A DNA stretch of 64,000 nucleotides. Origin: Candidatus Gastranaerophilales bacterium (GTDB taxonomy: Bacteria > Cyanobacteriota > Vampirovibrionia > Gastranaerophilales > CAJFVJ01). The first letter of the stretch is position 1. The number at the start of each line of letters is the position of its first letter. Under the pieces are notes generated by a model. The model saw only the letters and a program-made list of their open reading frames with translations. It was not told the origin of the DNA and did no database searches. The stretch spans positions 318,048 to 382,047 of the forward strand of contig CALUSR010000002.1 in assembly GCA_944323485.1 (NCBI GenBank), given 5' to 3'. Both the position numbers and the translations under genes were made by a program. This document shows positions 44,695 through 53,186 of this stretch, piece by piece.

Positions 44695-45111
44695 ATGAAC
44701 TTTATTATCGGAGCAGCAGGAGGACAAATACCTAATCCTGAGGAATACACAAGAAGATATGCTTCTCAACAAGGTAAATCAATTGATGAAGCAAAACAAT
44801 ACTTAAAAACTGAAATCGATAACGTGCAGGGTGTTGATAACAACCAATCATCGATAATAGGAGGAACCTCAATATGGACGGATGGGAAACAGGAAAAGCC
44901 AAACAAAAAACAAACAGACGGCATTTCCCTAAACGCTTCTTATCCTTATACTATGGATTTCAGTCAGGAAATACTTCCGCCGGAGCCTATTGACGGACAA
45001 ACTTCAGGAACATTCTCATGGTTCAACAAATTTCTAAACGGAGGAAAAAATCAGGAACAAAAAACACAAAATGATGAACAACCAAAAGAATTCAAGAGTT
45101 ATTGGGGATAA
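44695..45111 (+). CDS. small hypothetical protein, paralogue of the next gene
   Basis: This is an unrecognised 138-residue protein with no signal peptide. A short helical motif near the N-terminus, PNPEEYTRRYASQQGKSIDE followed by AKQYLKTEI (residues 13-40), is shared with the next gene (NPDSYAQKYAEQNNISLEEA). The rest is polar and Gly/Asn/Gln-rich, probably disordered, with a WFNKFLNGG patch. AGGGGG precedes the ATG by about 10 nt. An inverted repeat lies in the leader. It is followed after 38 nt by its paralogue, which has its own strong ribosome site. Confidence 0.68.
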   Translation: MNFIIGAAGGQIPNPEEYTRRYASQQGKSIDEAKQYLKTEIDNVQGVDNNQSSIIGGTSIWTDGKQEKPNKKQTDGISLNASYPYTMDFSQEILPPEPIDGQTSGTFSWFNKFLNGGKNQEQKTQNDEQPKEFKSYWG

Positions 45112-45149
45112 GTTTTTCATACCATCCCCTAAAAAAAGAGGAGGAATCT

Positions 45150-45554
45150 ATGACACAAATTAATGGATTAAACACAAATTATCAAAATCAGCAAATTAAT
45201 CCTGACAGTTATGCTCAAAAATATGCAGAACAAAATAACATCTCACTTGAAGAGGCGAGATAAGAACTGCGAGCCAAATTCGGAGAGCCTTCGCAAGATT
45301 CTTCACTTTCAGCAATGCTTGCAGGAAGCGCCCAAATTGGAATCACTCCGATGACAAATAATGACCAACCTTCAGTTTTTGGTAATTTTCAACTGCAAGG
45401 AGGACCTCAGCAACCGGGGGACCCGAATCCGCTCGGATTTGCAGGAATAATGGCAGGACGGGAAGCCAATTTCAACAATAATGACTGGGGATTCATGCAA
45501 AAGCCTCAAGAAACGGAGAATTCTGAATTTCAAGGATTAGATTTCTTTTCCTAA
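45150..45554 (+). pseudogene. paralogue of the 44695 gene with an in-frame TAA at codon 38
   Basis: ATG 45150 has an excellent AGAGGAGG upstream. The reading runs MTQINGLNTNYQNQQ, then NPDSYAQKYAEQNNISLEEA, then R, then stops at TAA (45261-45263). It stays in the same frame afterwards (ELRAKFGEPSQD...) to a stop at 45552-45554. The paralogue has Gln at the aligned position (EAK-Q-YLKTEI), so CAA to TAA is the simplest change. The downstream part is Gly/Pro/Asn-rich and remains open for 96 codons, which means either a recent nonsense mutation, readthrough, or a sequencing error. A short 37-residue product is also possible. A terminator follows. Confidence 0.7.
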
Positions 45555-45560
45555 AAAATA

Positions 45561-45590
45561 AAAGAGGATAGTAAAAACTATCCTCTTTTT
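45561..45590. terminator. bidirectional intrinsic terminator
   Basis: The stem AAGAGGATAGT/ACTATCCTCTT (45562-45572 and 45577-45587) has A and T runs outside. It ends the small paralogue pair on + and the secreted protein gene on the minus strand. Confidence 0.88.
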
Positions 45591-45607
45591 GTATAAAAAA
45601 TTATATC

Positions 45608-46660
45608 CTACTGTTTTGATACTTTTTCAAGCAGGTCTGAATTTCTCACTTTCAAAGCAAAATAAGGTCTGTCTTGATTTGCTTCTTTCATAAACAAAAC
45701 AAACGGCTTATCAAAGAAAAATTCTCTTCCGCCCTCTCTGCGTATAAGGCTCATAGTTGATATTACCATTGCCTCACTCTTAAGGTTCCCTCCTTTGTTA
45801 TCAAGCCCAAAATCCACTGTTTGAATCGCTTTGTCAATAAACAAACCGTTGGTTCCTACAATTTTTTTGTTGCACAACTCATCATAAGAAAACTGTTTTG
45901 AAAACTTGATGTAAGGAACTTTCAACAAATCCTGCTCTCCAAGTTCTTTTTTACCGAACCAGAATCTTTTTTGTTTCTTCATTACAGCAGAATACAAGTC
46001 ATCAAAAGATTTATTATCATCTGTTCTATAAAGAATAATCTCTTCTCCTTCTTTTGTTTTCAGCTTTATCGCATAACTGTTTTCAGAGTTGTAGAACAAA
46101 ACATCAACATTTTGATAAAGCGTAGGATTGCTTGTATTTTTGTCTATCCCGAAATATCTGATACGCTCATCACTTCCGTAAAACGGAGCCGATGATAACT
46201 CAGGGAAAGCTGACAGATACTTGAACTCCTTTTTCAACATTGCATAAACAACATACCCTTGAGATGATGTCCAGTCAACGCTGTCTATAATTGAGCTTCT
46301 TTCTCCGAACTTTTCCATCAAACCTTTTTCTATTTCTTCTTTCAGCTCCAAGCTTTTCTCTCCGTAAGCTTTGAAATAAGAATTTTCGGATAACATGCTC
46401 GACTTGAACGATTGTCTGTTGAGTTCTTCAACAAGCTTGGGAGTTTCTCCCTCAAATTTTATTGGAGCTTTGACTATTTTATCCTGAAAATCATTCCACA
46501 CAAGCTGGAATGTGCCAACCCACACATCATTTTTATCAACGGTATTTGACGGTACAAATGACGAATATTTCTCAAACCATCCCGCATCAGCAGATGAAGA
46601 TAAAATAAAACAGGCCCCGAATAAAACAAAAATTGCAGAAAATATTTTCTTCAAATTCAT
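45608..46660 (-). CDS. secreted protein, unknown function
   Basis: I recognise no family. The 350-residue product has a signal peptide (MNLKKIFSAIFVLFGACFIL, ending SSSADA, cleavage likely before GWFEKYSS). The mature domain is mixed alpha/beta: it repeats short strand motifs such as WVGTFQLVWNDFQDK, SYAIKLKTKEGEEIILYRTD, VPYIKFSKQFSYDELCNKKI and REFFFDKPFVLFMKEAN. VGTFQLVWNDF followed much later by DKPFVLFMKE, FALKVRN resembles the start and end of serpins (reactive-loop region ...RPFxFxI...), and INKAIQTVDF-like text also fits, so a distant serpin-like fold is worth testing. It is monocistronic, between two terminators. Confidence 0.65.
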   Translation of the reverse strand: MNLKKIFSAIFVLFGACFILSSSADAGWFEKYSSFVPSNTVDKNDVWVGTFQLVWNDFQDKIVKAPIKFEGETPKLVEELNRQSFKSSMLSENSYFKAYGEKSLELKEEIEKGLMEKFGERSSIIDSVDWTSSQGYVVYAMLKKEFKYLSAFPELSSAPFYGSDERIRYFGIDKNTSNPTLYQNVDVLFYNSENSYAIKLKTKEGEEIILYRTDDNKSFDDLYSAVMKKQKRFWFGKKELGEQDLLKVPYIKFSKQFSYDELCNKKIVGTNGLFIDKAIQTVDFGLDNKGGNLKSEAMVISTMSLIRREGGREFFFDKPFVLFMKEANQDRPYFALKVRNSDLLEKVSKQ

Positions 46661-46706
46661 ATCAAAAATCCTCTATATCTTTACATAAGTAATATTAAAA
46701 CATAAA

Positions 46707-46740
46707 CAAAAAGAGCTGATGGTATTTCAGCTCTTTTTTA
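46707..46740. terminator. bidirectional intrinsic terminator
   Basis: The inverted repeat AAAAAGAGCTGA/TCAGCTCTTTTT (46708-46719 and 46727-46738) follows the ilvD stop on the minus strand. It lies ahead of the secreted protein gene. Confidence 0.88.
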
Positions 46741-46768
46741 TTTTTAGTATTTATAATCTGAAAAAAGT

Positions 46769-48433
46769 CTATCTCCCGTTGTTAACAGCCCCTTTGTTTG
46801 CAGGTGAAACTGTTTGAGAATATTTCTTCAGATAACCTTTTGATGCTTTCGGTTCTATTGGTTTGAAATTCTGTCTGCGTCTTTCAATTTCTTCTTCTGA
46901 AACCAAAAGAGTCAGCTCTCTTTTTTCGATATTAATATAAATTTCATCACCCTCTTCGACAAGCCCGATAAGACCGCCGTTAGCAGCCTCAGGAGCTATA
47001 TGACCTATACATAACCCTCTTGTACCGCCTGAGAAACGTCCGTCTGTAATCAACGCAACTTCTTTTCCCAAGCCCTTGCCGACAATCGACGATGTAGGAG
47101 CAAGCATCTCTCTCATACCGGGACCGCCTTTCGGTCCTTCATATCTGATTACGACAACATCGCCGGGAACAATCTTATCCGTATTGATTGCAATCATTGA
47201 ATCTTCTTCGCTGTTGAAAACTCGTGCACGTCCTTTGAATTCAAGACAATCTTTATCTACGCCTGATATTTTTACAACAGCACCGTCTTTCGCAAGATTA
47301 CCATACAAAACAGCCAGCCCCGGATTTGAAGTAATCGGATTATCAAGAGGTCTGATTACTTCGTTATCACACCAGACATCTTTTATTATCTCAGAAATTT
47401 TTAACCCTGAGACTCCTACCGTATCTGTCATTTCAGGCACTTTACCAAACATTGTTTTCAAAACAGCAGGAATTCCACCTGCATTCTCTAAATCAGTCAT
47501 AGTCATAGTGCTTGACGGGTCTAACTTTATTATCTGAGGAATTTTGAAGCTCAATTCTTCAAAATCATCAAGAGAAATATCTATGCCTGCTTCATTTGAA
47601 ATAGCAAGCAGGTGAAGAATAGAATTTGTAGAACCGCCAAGTGCTAAATCTACGATAATAGCATTTCTGACCGAGTCTCTCGTTATTATTTGCGAAGGAC
47701 GAATATCTCTTTCAACAAGTTCATTGATAATAAGCCCTGAATCAAAGGCTATTCTTTTTGTCTTCGCCGATACGGCAGAAGAAGAAGCACACCCGGGTAA
47801 ACTCATCCCCATAACTTCAGATAAACAAGCCATTGTATTTGCGGTGTAAAGTCCCTGACAAGCTCCTGCTCCGGGGCATGAGTTCATCTCCATCTCTTCA
47901 AATATTTTCTTGTCAATCTGACCCGAGGTGTATTTTGCAATTGCCTCAAAAGTACCTCGAACCATCGTCAATGATTGATGTCTGCATTTCCCTTCAAGCA
48001 TAGGTCCCACTGTCACAACAACACATGGAATATCAAGCCTCAAAGCAGCCATCAGCATACCTGGGGTAATCTTATCGCAATTTGTCAACAAAACAAGCCC
48101 ATCGAGCTGATGAGCAGCCGCAACAGATTCAACACAGTCAGCTATCAAGTCTCTTGAAGGAAGTGAATACTTCATCCCGCTGTGACCCATTGCAATCCCG
48201 TCACAAATAGCAGGAACTCCAAAAATAAAAGACTGTCCGCCTCCTGAATGGATACCTTTTTCTATCTGACGTTCAATTTCCCTCATTCCTGCATGACCAG
48301 GAACCAAATCGCTAAAGCTGCTTGCAATGCCGATAAAACGTTTGTCAATCTGCTTATTCGACATGCCGGTACCGTACAAAAGGGCTCTGTGCGGAGTTCT
48401 GTGAACTCCTTTTTTGATTTCATCACTTTTCAT
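46769..48433 (-). CDS. ilvD: dihydroxy-acid dehydratase
   Basis: The 554-residue length and motifs match IlvD. An Fe-S cluster Cys is in [13 protein letters not shown] and another in [34 protein letters not shown] and the C-terminal [22 protein letters not shown] (given in pieces: DGRFSGG and [11 protein letters not shown]) are family signatures. It converts dihydroxyisovalerate and dihydroxymethylvalerate to the keto acids for valine, isoleucine and leucine. No other ilv/leu gene is in the window. It is monocistronic, closed by a bidirectional terminator. Confidence 0.96.
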   Translation of the reverse strand: MKSDEIKKGVHRTPHRALLYGTGMSNKQIDKRFIGIASSFSDLVPGHAGMREIERQIEKGIHSGGGQSFIFGVPAICDGIAMGHSGMKYSLPSRDLIADCVESVAAAHQLDGLVLLTNCDKITPGMLMAALRLDIPCVVVTVGPMLEGKCRHQSLTMVRGTFEAIAKYTSGQIDKKIFEEMEMNSCPGAGACQGLYTANTMACLSEVMGMSLPGCASSSAVSAKTKRIAFDSGLIINELVERDIRPSQIITRDSVRNAIIVDLALGGSTNSILHLLAISNEAGIDISLDDFEELSFKIPQIIKLDPSSTMTMTDLENAGGIPAVLKTMFGKVPEMTDTVGVSGLKISEIIKDVWCDNEVIRPLDNPITSNPGLAVLYGNLAKDGAVVKISGVDKDCLEFKGRARVFNSEEDSMIAINTDKIVPGDVVVIRYEGPKGGPGMREMLAPTSSIVGKGLGKEVALITDGRFSGGTRGLCIGHIAPEAANGGLIGLVEEGDEIYINIEKRELTLLVSEEEIERRRQNFKPIEPKASKGYLKKYSQTVSPANKGAVNNGR

Positions 48434-48590
48434 ATTTTAACTATCCTCAAACATTCTTATTAAATATTATTATACTAAATAAATTGTTTAAAAATATTAA
48501 GATTATTTATTTGTTAGCAATTTCACAAAACAAAATGTTTTTATAAATATAAGGGTAAAAAGGTAGATTCGGTTTTATAGAAGGTATAGT

Positions 48591-49472
48591 ATGACAATAG
48601 ATACACGGATAGTTGCTTTACCATTTCAAGTATACGGAAAAATGTTTGCAAGAAGTGCTTCTTCAGGTGTTGCAGCAGGACAGGACGGCAACATATTCAA
48701 AGAAGTCGGAGGTATTGCAAAAGACATAAACCGAGCACCTGATATCATGTATGATATGAAAAGCGTATGGAGCGATGTCAAAAATATAAACGGAAAAATA
48801 TCAAATCCTATTAACAGCTTGAAAGGCAGTGCTTCAGAAGTTTCAGAATGGACATTCTTCAAAAACACTTTTCTTGACAACAAGGTTTCTCAAAACAGCT
48901 TTTTGAGAACTCTTGATAAAACAATTCTCAACACAAAAGCCGGAGCAGATATAGTCGAAGCTCTCGGTGGTAAAATAGTTACGGAAGAAGTGGCTGATCA
49001 GGCAGGAAAAACAGTTCTTAAAAAGACAATCGAAGGAACAGCAGCCTCTCAGGTTGTCGGTAATACAATGGCAAAAATATCCGGGTTGAACTTGATATTT
49101 GCGTCAGTGCTCGAAATTCCTGATATTGTAAAAAGTATCGAAAACGGTGATGCACCGCAGCAAATCGGACGTTCTGCAGTTAACGTTACAGCAGGATGGG
49201 TATCGACAACATTCTTCAGCTCATTATTCAAAAAATTTGCACCAAAAAAATTCAAATCAATAGCAGGTCTTGTAGGCGGCGCAGTAGGAGCTGTATTAGG
49301 AGGCATCGGAACTTCTAAATTCAATAATGCCGTTTTCGGAAAAAGCATAGCTTCACAAAAGAAAGAACAGGAACATCTCGAAGAACAGCAAAAGACAAAA
49401 GCAGCAGCTCAAAGAGTAATCGATACAGCACTAAATCAATACAATGCTCAAACAATATCAATGATGGCTTAA
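48591..49472 (+). CDS. membrane-associated protein with Gly-rich hydrophobic segment, unknown function
   Basis: This 293-residue unrecognised protein starts MTIDTRIVALPFQVYGKMFARSAS without a signal peptide; GAAGGTA lies upstream of the ATG. The middle has moderately hydrophobic helices (SGLNLIFASVLEIPDIV at about 163-179). A glycine-zipper-like stretch follows (IAGLVGGAVGAVLGGIGTS, about 224-242), which could insert in or pack against a membrane. The C-terminus is a charged, coiled-coil-like helix (KKEQEHLEEQQKTKAAAQR). Glycine-zipper repeats of this kind occur in envelope and secretion proteins. Function cannot be assigned. A terminator follows. Confidence 0.7.
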   Translation: MTIDTRIVALPFQVYGKMFARSASSGVAAGQDGNIFKEVGGIAKDINRAPDIMYDMKSVWSDVKNINGKISNPINSLKGSASEVSEWTFFKNTFLDNKVSQNSFLRTLDKTILNTKAGADIVEALGGKIVTEEVADQAGKTVLKKTIEGTAASQVVGNTMAKISGLNLIFASVLEIPDIVKSIENGDAPQQIGRSAVNVTAGWVSTTFFSSLFKKFAPKKFKSIAGLVGGAVGAVLGGIGTSKFNNAVFGKSIASQKKEQEHLEEQQKTKAAAQRVIDTALNQYNAQTISMMA

Positions 49473-49488
49473 CATAACCCCAAAAAGG

Positions 49489-49517
49489 AAGAGGTCCTGA
49501 TTGGACCTCTTTTTTTA
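49489..49517 (+). terminator. intrinsic terminator
   Basis: The stem AGAGGTCC/GGACCTCT (49490-49497, 49503-49510) has a TGATT loop followed by T7. It is shared with the end of the convergent nucleotidase gene. Confidence 0.85.
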
Positions 49518-49519
49518 TT

Positions 49520-51289
49520 TTAATCCTTTGATTCTATTTCTATTCGCCCTGCCGGTTTGAGTTCAAAAGTTCTGTTGTTGAAACTTGCGAGATAATCTAT
49601 CAACGCCTGAGTTGTCGTAACACCGAAGGCTTTAATCATCTTCTCAGGACAGTTCATCATCTCAAGATACTTTGGTCCTCCTCCGAGATAAGTATCGTAC
49701 ACTACGGTATAGAAAGTGTTTTCTGAAGGATGTTCTTCATCTATTTCTTTCCAGGTGCCGTCTTTCTGCTGGATGAAAACATCATCAATTTTGTTGTCTT
49801 CATCTATCTTATAACGCAATCCTGATACCTGAATTGCACTTGGACCATGTGCTTTGTTGACGTGAGAAGCAACGCCGCCTTTCAAAACGTCTATAATATC
49901 TTTTTCGCTGTATTTGAAAGTTTTCAGCTCATTTTCATAAGGCAGCAGTTCCATAATCTGTCTGTCAGTAATTTCTCCCGGACCTACAGAGCCTCTGACA
50001 GAGCCTATATTCGAAAAAGCAACATCAGCGCCTGTTTTTGCTCTCATTGCATCTGTTATCAAATCAGAAATTGCACTCTCTGCCATATATTCTTCAGAAA
50101 TAGCATCAACTTTGTTTGTTATATTCGCAAGCACTTTCGCAGGTCCCATATGGACTATCTCGAAATGGTTTGCAAGAGCACTTTGAGGAATATTTTTTGT
50201 CGGATAAACATTATTTTCAGCCTTAATTATTCTTCCCTCATCATCCCATGTCACTTTGGCGATACCGTAATGTTTACCGTCTTTTCCTGCCTGAGTAATA
50301 AGTACAGGGTCGCCGTCTTTATTGTAAACAAAGTTTTCACCCTCTTTTACGCCATCAACAACTTTGTGAGTGTGAGCTCCGGTTATAATATCAATACCCG
50401 ATGTATTCTCGGCAATTTTTTTCTTCTCATCATCTTCCATATGAGCAGAGAGGATTATCCTGTCAACGCCCTGCGCCTTAAGTTTATCAACTTCCTGCTG
50501 AAGCTCGGCAATTGTTTGGTCAAGATTGTCTACACTCATCGTTTCGGCTGTTTCTTTTGCATCGGCATTCAATCTTTCTTTCAAATTGGTCGGTATTGCC
50601 CCAAGATAACCGTATTTTGTTCCGTTTTCTTCAATAATCGCCGACCTGAGAATTTTGTTGTTAACAACATGCCTGTGCAGAGGATTAGACGGGTCAGTGT
50701 TCAAATTTGTAACGACAAAATTTGAAGGAATCTTATCAAGATGCTCTGCAAGCTTATCAGTGCCCATATCAAACTCATGATTGCCGGGTGTTTTTGCATC
50801 TATTCCCATCAAACGCATCAAATCAAACATATATGCATTTTTCGCATCATCAGAACCGATAGCCACATCTCCAGAGGCAATTTTCAGAGTATCAACTCCT
50901 TGATTTTCATATTGATCATCAAACTGATGTGCTGCCGTCACAAGTCTTTTTGAACCGTCAAGACGCCCGTGAAGATCATTTATATACCACAGAACAGTTT
51001 GATTATTTCCTTTAGGCTTTGCTACTGCAGGTTTTGTTTCAGGAGGAATAGAAGCAGCCTGCGTCTGATAATAGTTCTGGACAGATTGAAGCTGAGTCTG
51101 CTGCTGTTGCTGCGGCTGATAGGGATAAGCAAAAGGAGCAGACTGCGGCATATAAAAAGAATACGTCCAATTTGCTCCCTGCTGATTATTATTGAAATTA
51201 TTCACACCGTTCTGGGCAGGATATTGCGCATAATAAGCCTGCTGGGGTGGAATATATGTCTGCGGTGGTGGAAATGAATAAGAATACAT
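49520..51289 (-). CDS. 5'-nucleotidase/UshA-like metallophosphoesterase with Tyr/Gln/Pro-rich N-terminus
   Basis: The 589 residues are in two parts. Residues 1-95 are low complexity and rich in Tyr, Gln, Pro and Asn (a QQQQQ run near residue 62, many YP and PQ pairs), with no signal peptide before them. From residue 98 the enzyme begins: WYINDLHGRLDG (metal ligands), ASGD (140-141), GNHEFDMG (169-176), LSAHMEDDE and TGAHTHKV, the calcineurin-like dimetal site. A 5'-nucleotidase C-terminal domain follows, with AFSNIGSVRGSVGPG and YDTYLGGGP for base and ribose binding. Relatives are periplasmic nucleotide hydrolases. The missing signal peptide and disordered head are unusual here. It is monocistronic, with the MITE-like element in its upstream region. 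Confidence 0.88.
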   Translation of the reverse strand: MYSYSFPPPQTYIPPQQAYYAQYPAQNGVNNFNNNQQGANWTYSFYMPQSAPFAYPYQPQQQQQTQLQSVQNYYQTQAASIPPETKPAVAKPKGNNQTVLWYINDLHGRLDGSKRLVTAAHQFDDQYENQGVDTLKIASGDVAIGSDDAKNAYMFDLMRLMGIDAKTPGNHEFDMGTDKLAEHLDKIPSNFVVTNLNTDPSNPLHRHVVNNKILRSAIIEENGTKYGYLGAIPTNLKERLNADAKETAETMSVDNLDQTIAELQQEVDKLKAQGVDRIILSAHMEDDEKKKIAENTSGIDIITGAHTHKVVDGVKEGENFVYNKDGDPVLITQAGKDGKHYGIAKVTWDDEGRIIKAENNVYPTKNIPQSALANHFEIVHMGPAKVLANITNKVDAISEEYMAESAISDLITDAMRAKTGADVAFSNIGSVRGSVGPGEITDRQIMELLPYENELKTFKYSEKDIIDVLKGGVASHVNKAHGPSAIQVSGLRYKIDEDNKIDDVFIQQKDGTWKEIDEEHPSENTFYTVVYDTYLGGGPKYLEMMNCPEKMIKAFGVTTTQALIDYLASFNNRTFELKPAGRIEIESKD

Positions 51290-51396
51290 TTACTTTACCT
51301 TATATGTCTTTATTTATATTAAAGCGCCTAAATAAAATTATTGCCCCATGTTTCATGTGTATTGAAATAAATTTTTACAATCATAAAAAAAATGGA

Positions 51397-51540
51397 ATTT
51401 ATATAGCAAATTCCAGAGATACTATTAAAAGTCCGTCATTCTGAGGGCTTTAGCCAGAAGAATCTTTTTTGTTTCGATACTTCGCTAACGCTCAGTATGA
51501 CGTTGTTTTGAGAATTTTTTGCGGAATTTGCTATATAAAT
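51397..51540. mobile_element. MITE-like element with 18-bp terminal inverted repeats
   Basis: An 18-bp perfect inverted repeat bounds the element: ATTTATATAGCAAATTCC at 51397-51414 and its reverse complement at 51523-51540. Inside, a second inverted pair, CGTCATTCTGAG (51434-51445) and CTCAGTATGACG (51491-51502, one mismatch), encloses GGCTTTAGCC and GAAGAATCT text. The whole could fold into one long hairpin and codes for nothing. The inner 'GTCATTCTGAG...GAAGAATCT' wording is a recurring bacterial intergenic repeat, recalled rather than searched. No clear target duplication is seen. Confidence 0.7.
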
Positions 51541-51541
51541 C

Positions 51542-51576
51542 AAAAAAACTCCGGGTATGTTATCCCGGAGTTTTTT
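51542..51576. terminator. bidirectional intrinsic terminator
   Basis: The stem AAAAAACTCCGGG/CCCGGAGTTTTTT encloses a TATGTTAT loop (51542-51555, 51564-51576). It ends the 51605-53008 gene on the minus strand. Confidence 0.9.
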
Positions 51577-51604
51577 ATTTATGTTTATTGAGAGAGAATT
51601 TCTA

Positions 51605-53008
51605 TTATACGTAGTATTGTTGTAAATATTCCTGACTTGAGTCATCTTTTGACATTTCATACGGTAGAACTTGTTTTGTTGCCAATCCCATATCTTTTCC
51701 GTGATTTTTGAAGAATTCAATTCCGTGTGCTTTTGCTTGTTGGAATGCCCCTGAGCCGACTGCTTCTTTGTATGCGACCTGACCTGATTTTGACAACATG
51801 TCCGGATTTATTTTCTGACCTTGTCTGAGAGCAGATCTCAGGTATGTTTTATCTGTTGTTGATAGTCCTTTAATATCATCGAGATTGTCTAGTGTGATTT
51901 TTGTTTTTGAAGGAACTTTTGACTTCAACGCTTCTACATAATCTCTTCCTGATGCTTTTACCGGATTTTTTCCGCCTTTTGCTGCATTTTTAAGTGTATT
52001 CAAGTCTGTATATTCAACACTGTTATTAAAATCATCAAGATCTTTTTGTGCTTTCTCTAAATTTTTACTTGCTCTAGTTTGTGCCTTCTGCCCCTTAGCG
52101 CTATTTAATTTTTGTTGTGCTTTATCAACTGCTTCGGTATAATGATTTCTTGAAGAAGCAACATCATCCATAATACTATCGTCTAATTGTTTTGCTCCTG
52201 ATTTTGCCAGCTCATCCATTCTTGTATTAAGTCTTGTATTTGCAATGTCATCAGCTTGAGATGTCAAAGTCTTTTTGAAATTTTTAATATTAGATATGGT
52301 TAATTTTTTCCCTAATGGTGATGATTTTGCATCTTCCAACATTGCTTTGCCGAAATCTTTCATCCCTTCAACAGGTTTAAATTTATTCTTACTATTTTTG
52401 AATACATTCGACAATTTGACTTTTTGAATATTTCCACTCTTATCAAGTACTCCTAATTTTTGTCCGACAGCAGAGCCTGCGCCCATTGACTTAACGGAAG
52501 CTTTTGCTCCTGCGACTGACAATCCGACGGTCAATCCGCCTGCACCGATATCCTGGAAGGCAGCTTTTGCTTCTGCATCAGTTTTAGCATTCATGGCTTT
52601 TGAAATTCCGCCAATAACTTTTGCACCGCCTGATACAATACCTATGCCTGCAAGTGCCAGACCTGCCGGTGGGAATACAACGCACAATGCCGCAGTTGCA
52701 ACTGCTCCAAGCAATTTGGCAGGATTTGTTACAATATCCTTAACTGTATTCACAACCATTTTGGCTGCGCCTTTAAATATATTTCCTATTGCACTGAAAA
52801 ATCCGATTTTACCATCGTTATTCCCGTCAGTACATCCTCTTGATTCAAGATACTCTTCTCTTGTCATCGAGTTTGTTGAATTTGTTGATGATGTTGACCC
52901 CGTAAATAACGACATCTGATTCTGTACGGAACTCATTGTTTCAGCAATCTGCTTATCAAGCTGCGGATTTCCATACGGGTTTACATAAGTGTTTGAAATA
53001 GCTGTCAT
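51605..53008 (-). CDS. hypothetical protein with Ca-binding-like DGNNDGKI loop and Gly/Ala-rich membrane segments
   Basis: The family is unrecognised (467 residues). The N-terminal 60 residues are Ser/Thr/Asn-rich, then comes SRGCTDGNNDGKIGFF (57-71). Residues D61-x-N63-x-D65-G-x-I68 match a dockerin/EF-hand calcium loop, though position 12 is Ser, not Glu. Two hydrophobic Gly/Ala stretches follow (LLGAVATAALCVVFPPAG and LALAGIGIVSGGAKVIGG, about 94-130). The C-terminal two thirds are Lys-rich helices with a coiled-coil section (AVDKAQQKLNSAKGQKAQ). There is no signal peptide. Function is unknown. It is monocistronic and ends at a strong terminator. Confidence 0.73.
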   Translation of the reverse strand: MTAISNTYVNPYGNPQLDKQIAETMSSVQNQMSLFTGSTSSTNSTNSMTREEYLESRGCTDGNNDGKIGFFSAIGNIFKGAAKMVVNTVKDIVTNPAKLLGAVATAALCVVFPPAGLALAGIGIVSGGAKVIGGISKAMNAKTDAEAKAAFQDIGAGGLTVGLSVAGAKASVKSMGAGSAVGQKLGVLDKSGNIQKVKLSNVFKNSKNKFKPVEGMKDFGKAMLEDAKSSPLGKKLTISNIKNFKKTLTSQADDIANTRLNTRMDELAKSGAKQLDDSIMDDVASSRNHYTEAVDKAQQKLNSAKGQKAQTRASKNLEKAQKDLDDFNNSVEYTDLNTLKNAAKGGKNPVKASGRDYVEALKSKVPSKTKITLDNLDDIKGLSTTDKTYLRSALRQGQKINPDMLSKSGQVAYKEAVGSGAFQQAKAHGIEFFKNHGKDMGLATKQVLPYEMSKDDSSQEYLQQYYV

Positions 53009-53186
53009 AGAAATTCCTCTCTTTCTTTTTCTCTTCTCAATTTGGGTAATAAAATTTTTCTATTGTGACATATATAATAATAAAAACAATGCCATAAAAA
53101 ATATTGCTTTAGTATATACTCTTTAATGACTCTTTAGAGCTGTTTTTAGTAAAACTATTATTATAATTGAATTTTACAACTTTACA

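Larger units (their letters stand above)
51290..51604. other. 315-nt intergenic region
   Basis: From left to right this holds the promoter/leader of the nucleotidase gene (minus strand), the 144-bp inverted-repeat element (51397-51540) and the terminator of the 51605 gene (51542-51576). No open frame or RNA gene is seen. Confidence 0.7.

Noticed and set aside
45261-45263. Reassigned stop codon (TAA read as Gln)
   Set aside because: Many recognisable genes in the window (clpX, fabZ, ndk, lpxD and others) end normally at TAA, so a code change is not tenable; the in-frame TAA is treated as a local event.
45608-46660. Lipoprotein signal (F-G-A-C) in the secreted protein
   Set aside because: The hydrophobic core continues past that Cys (FILSSS) and a better signal peptidase I site, ADA before Gly, follows.
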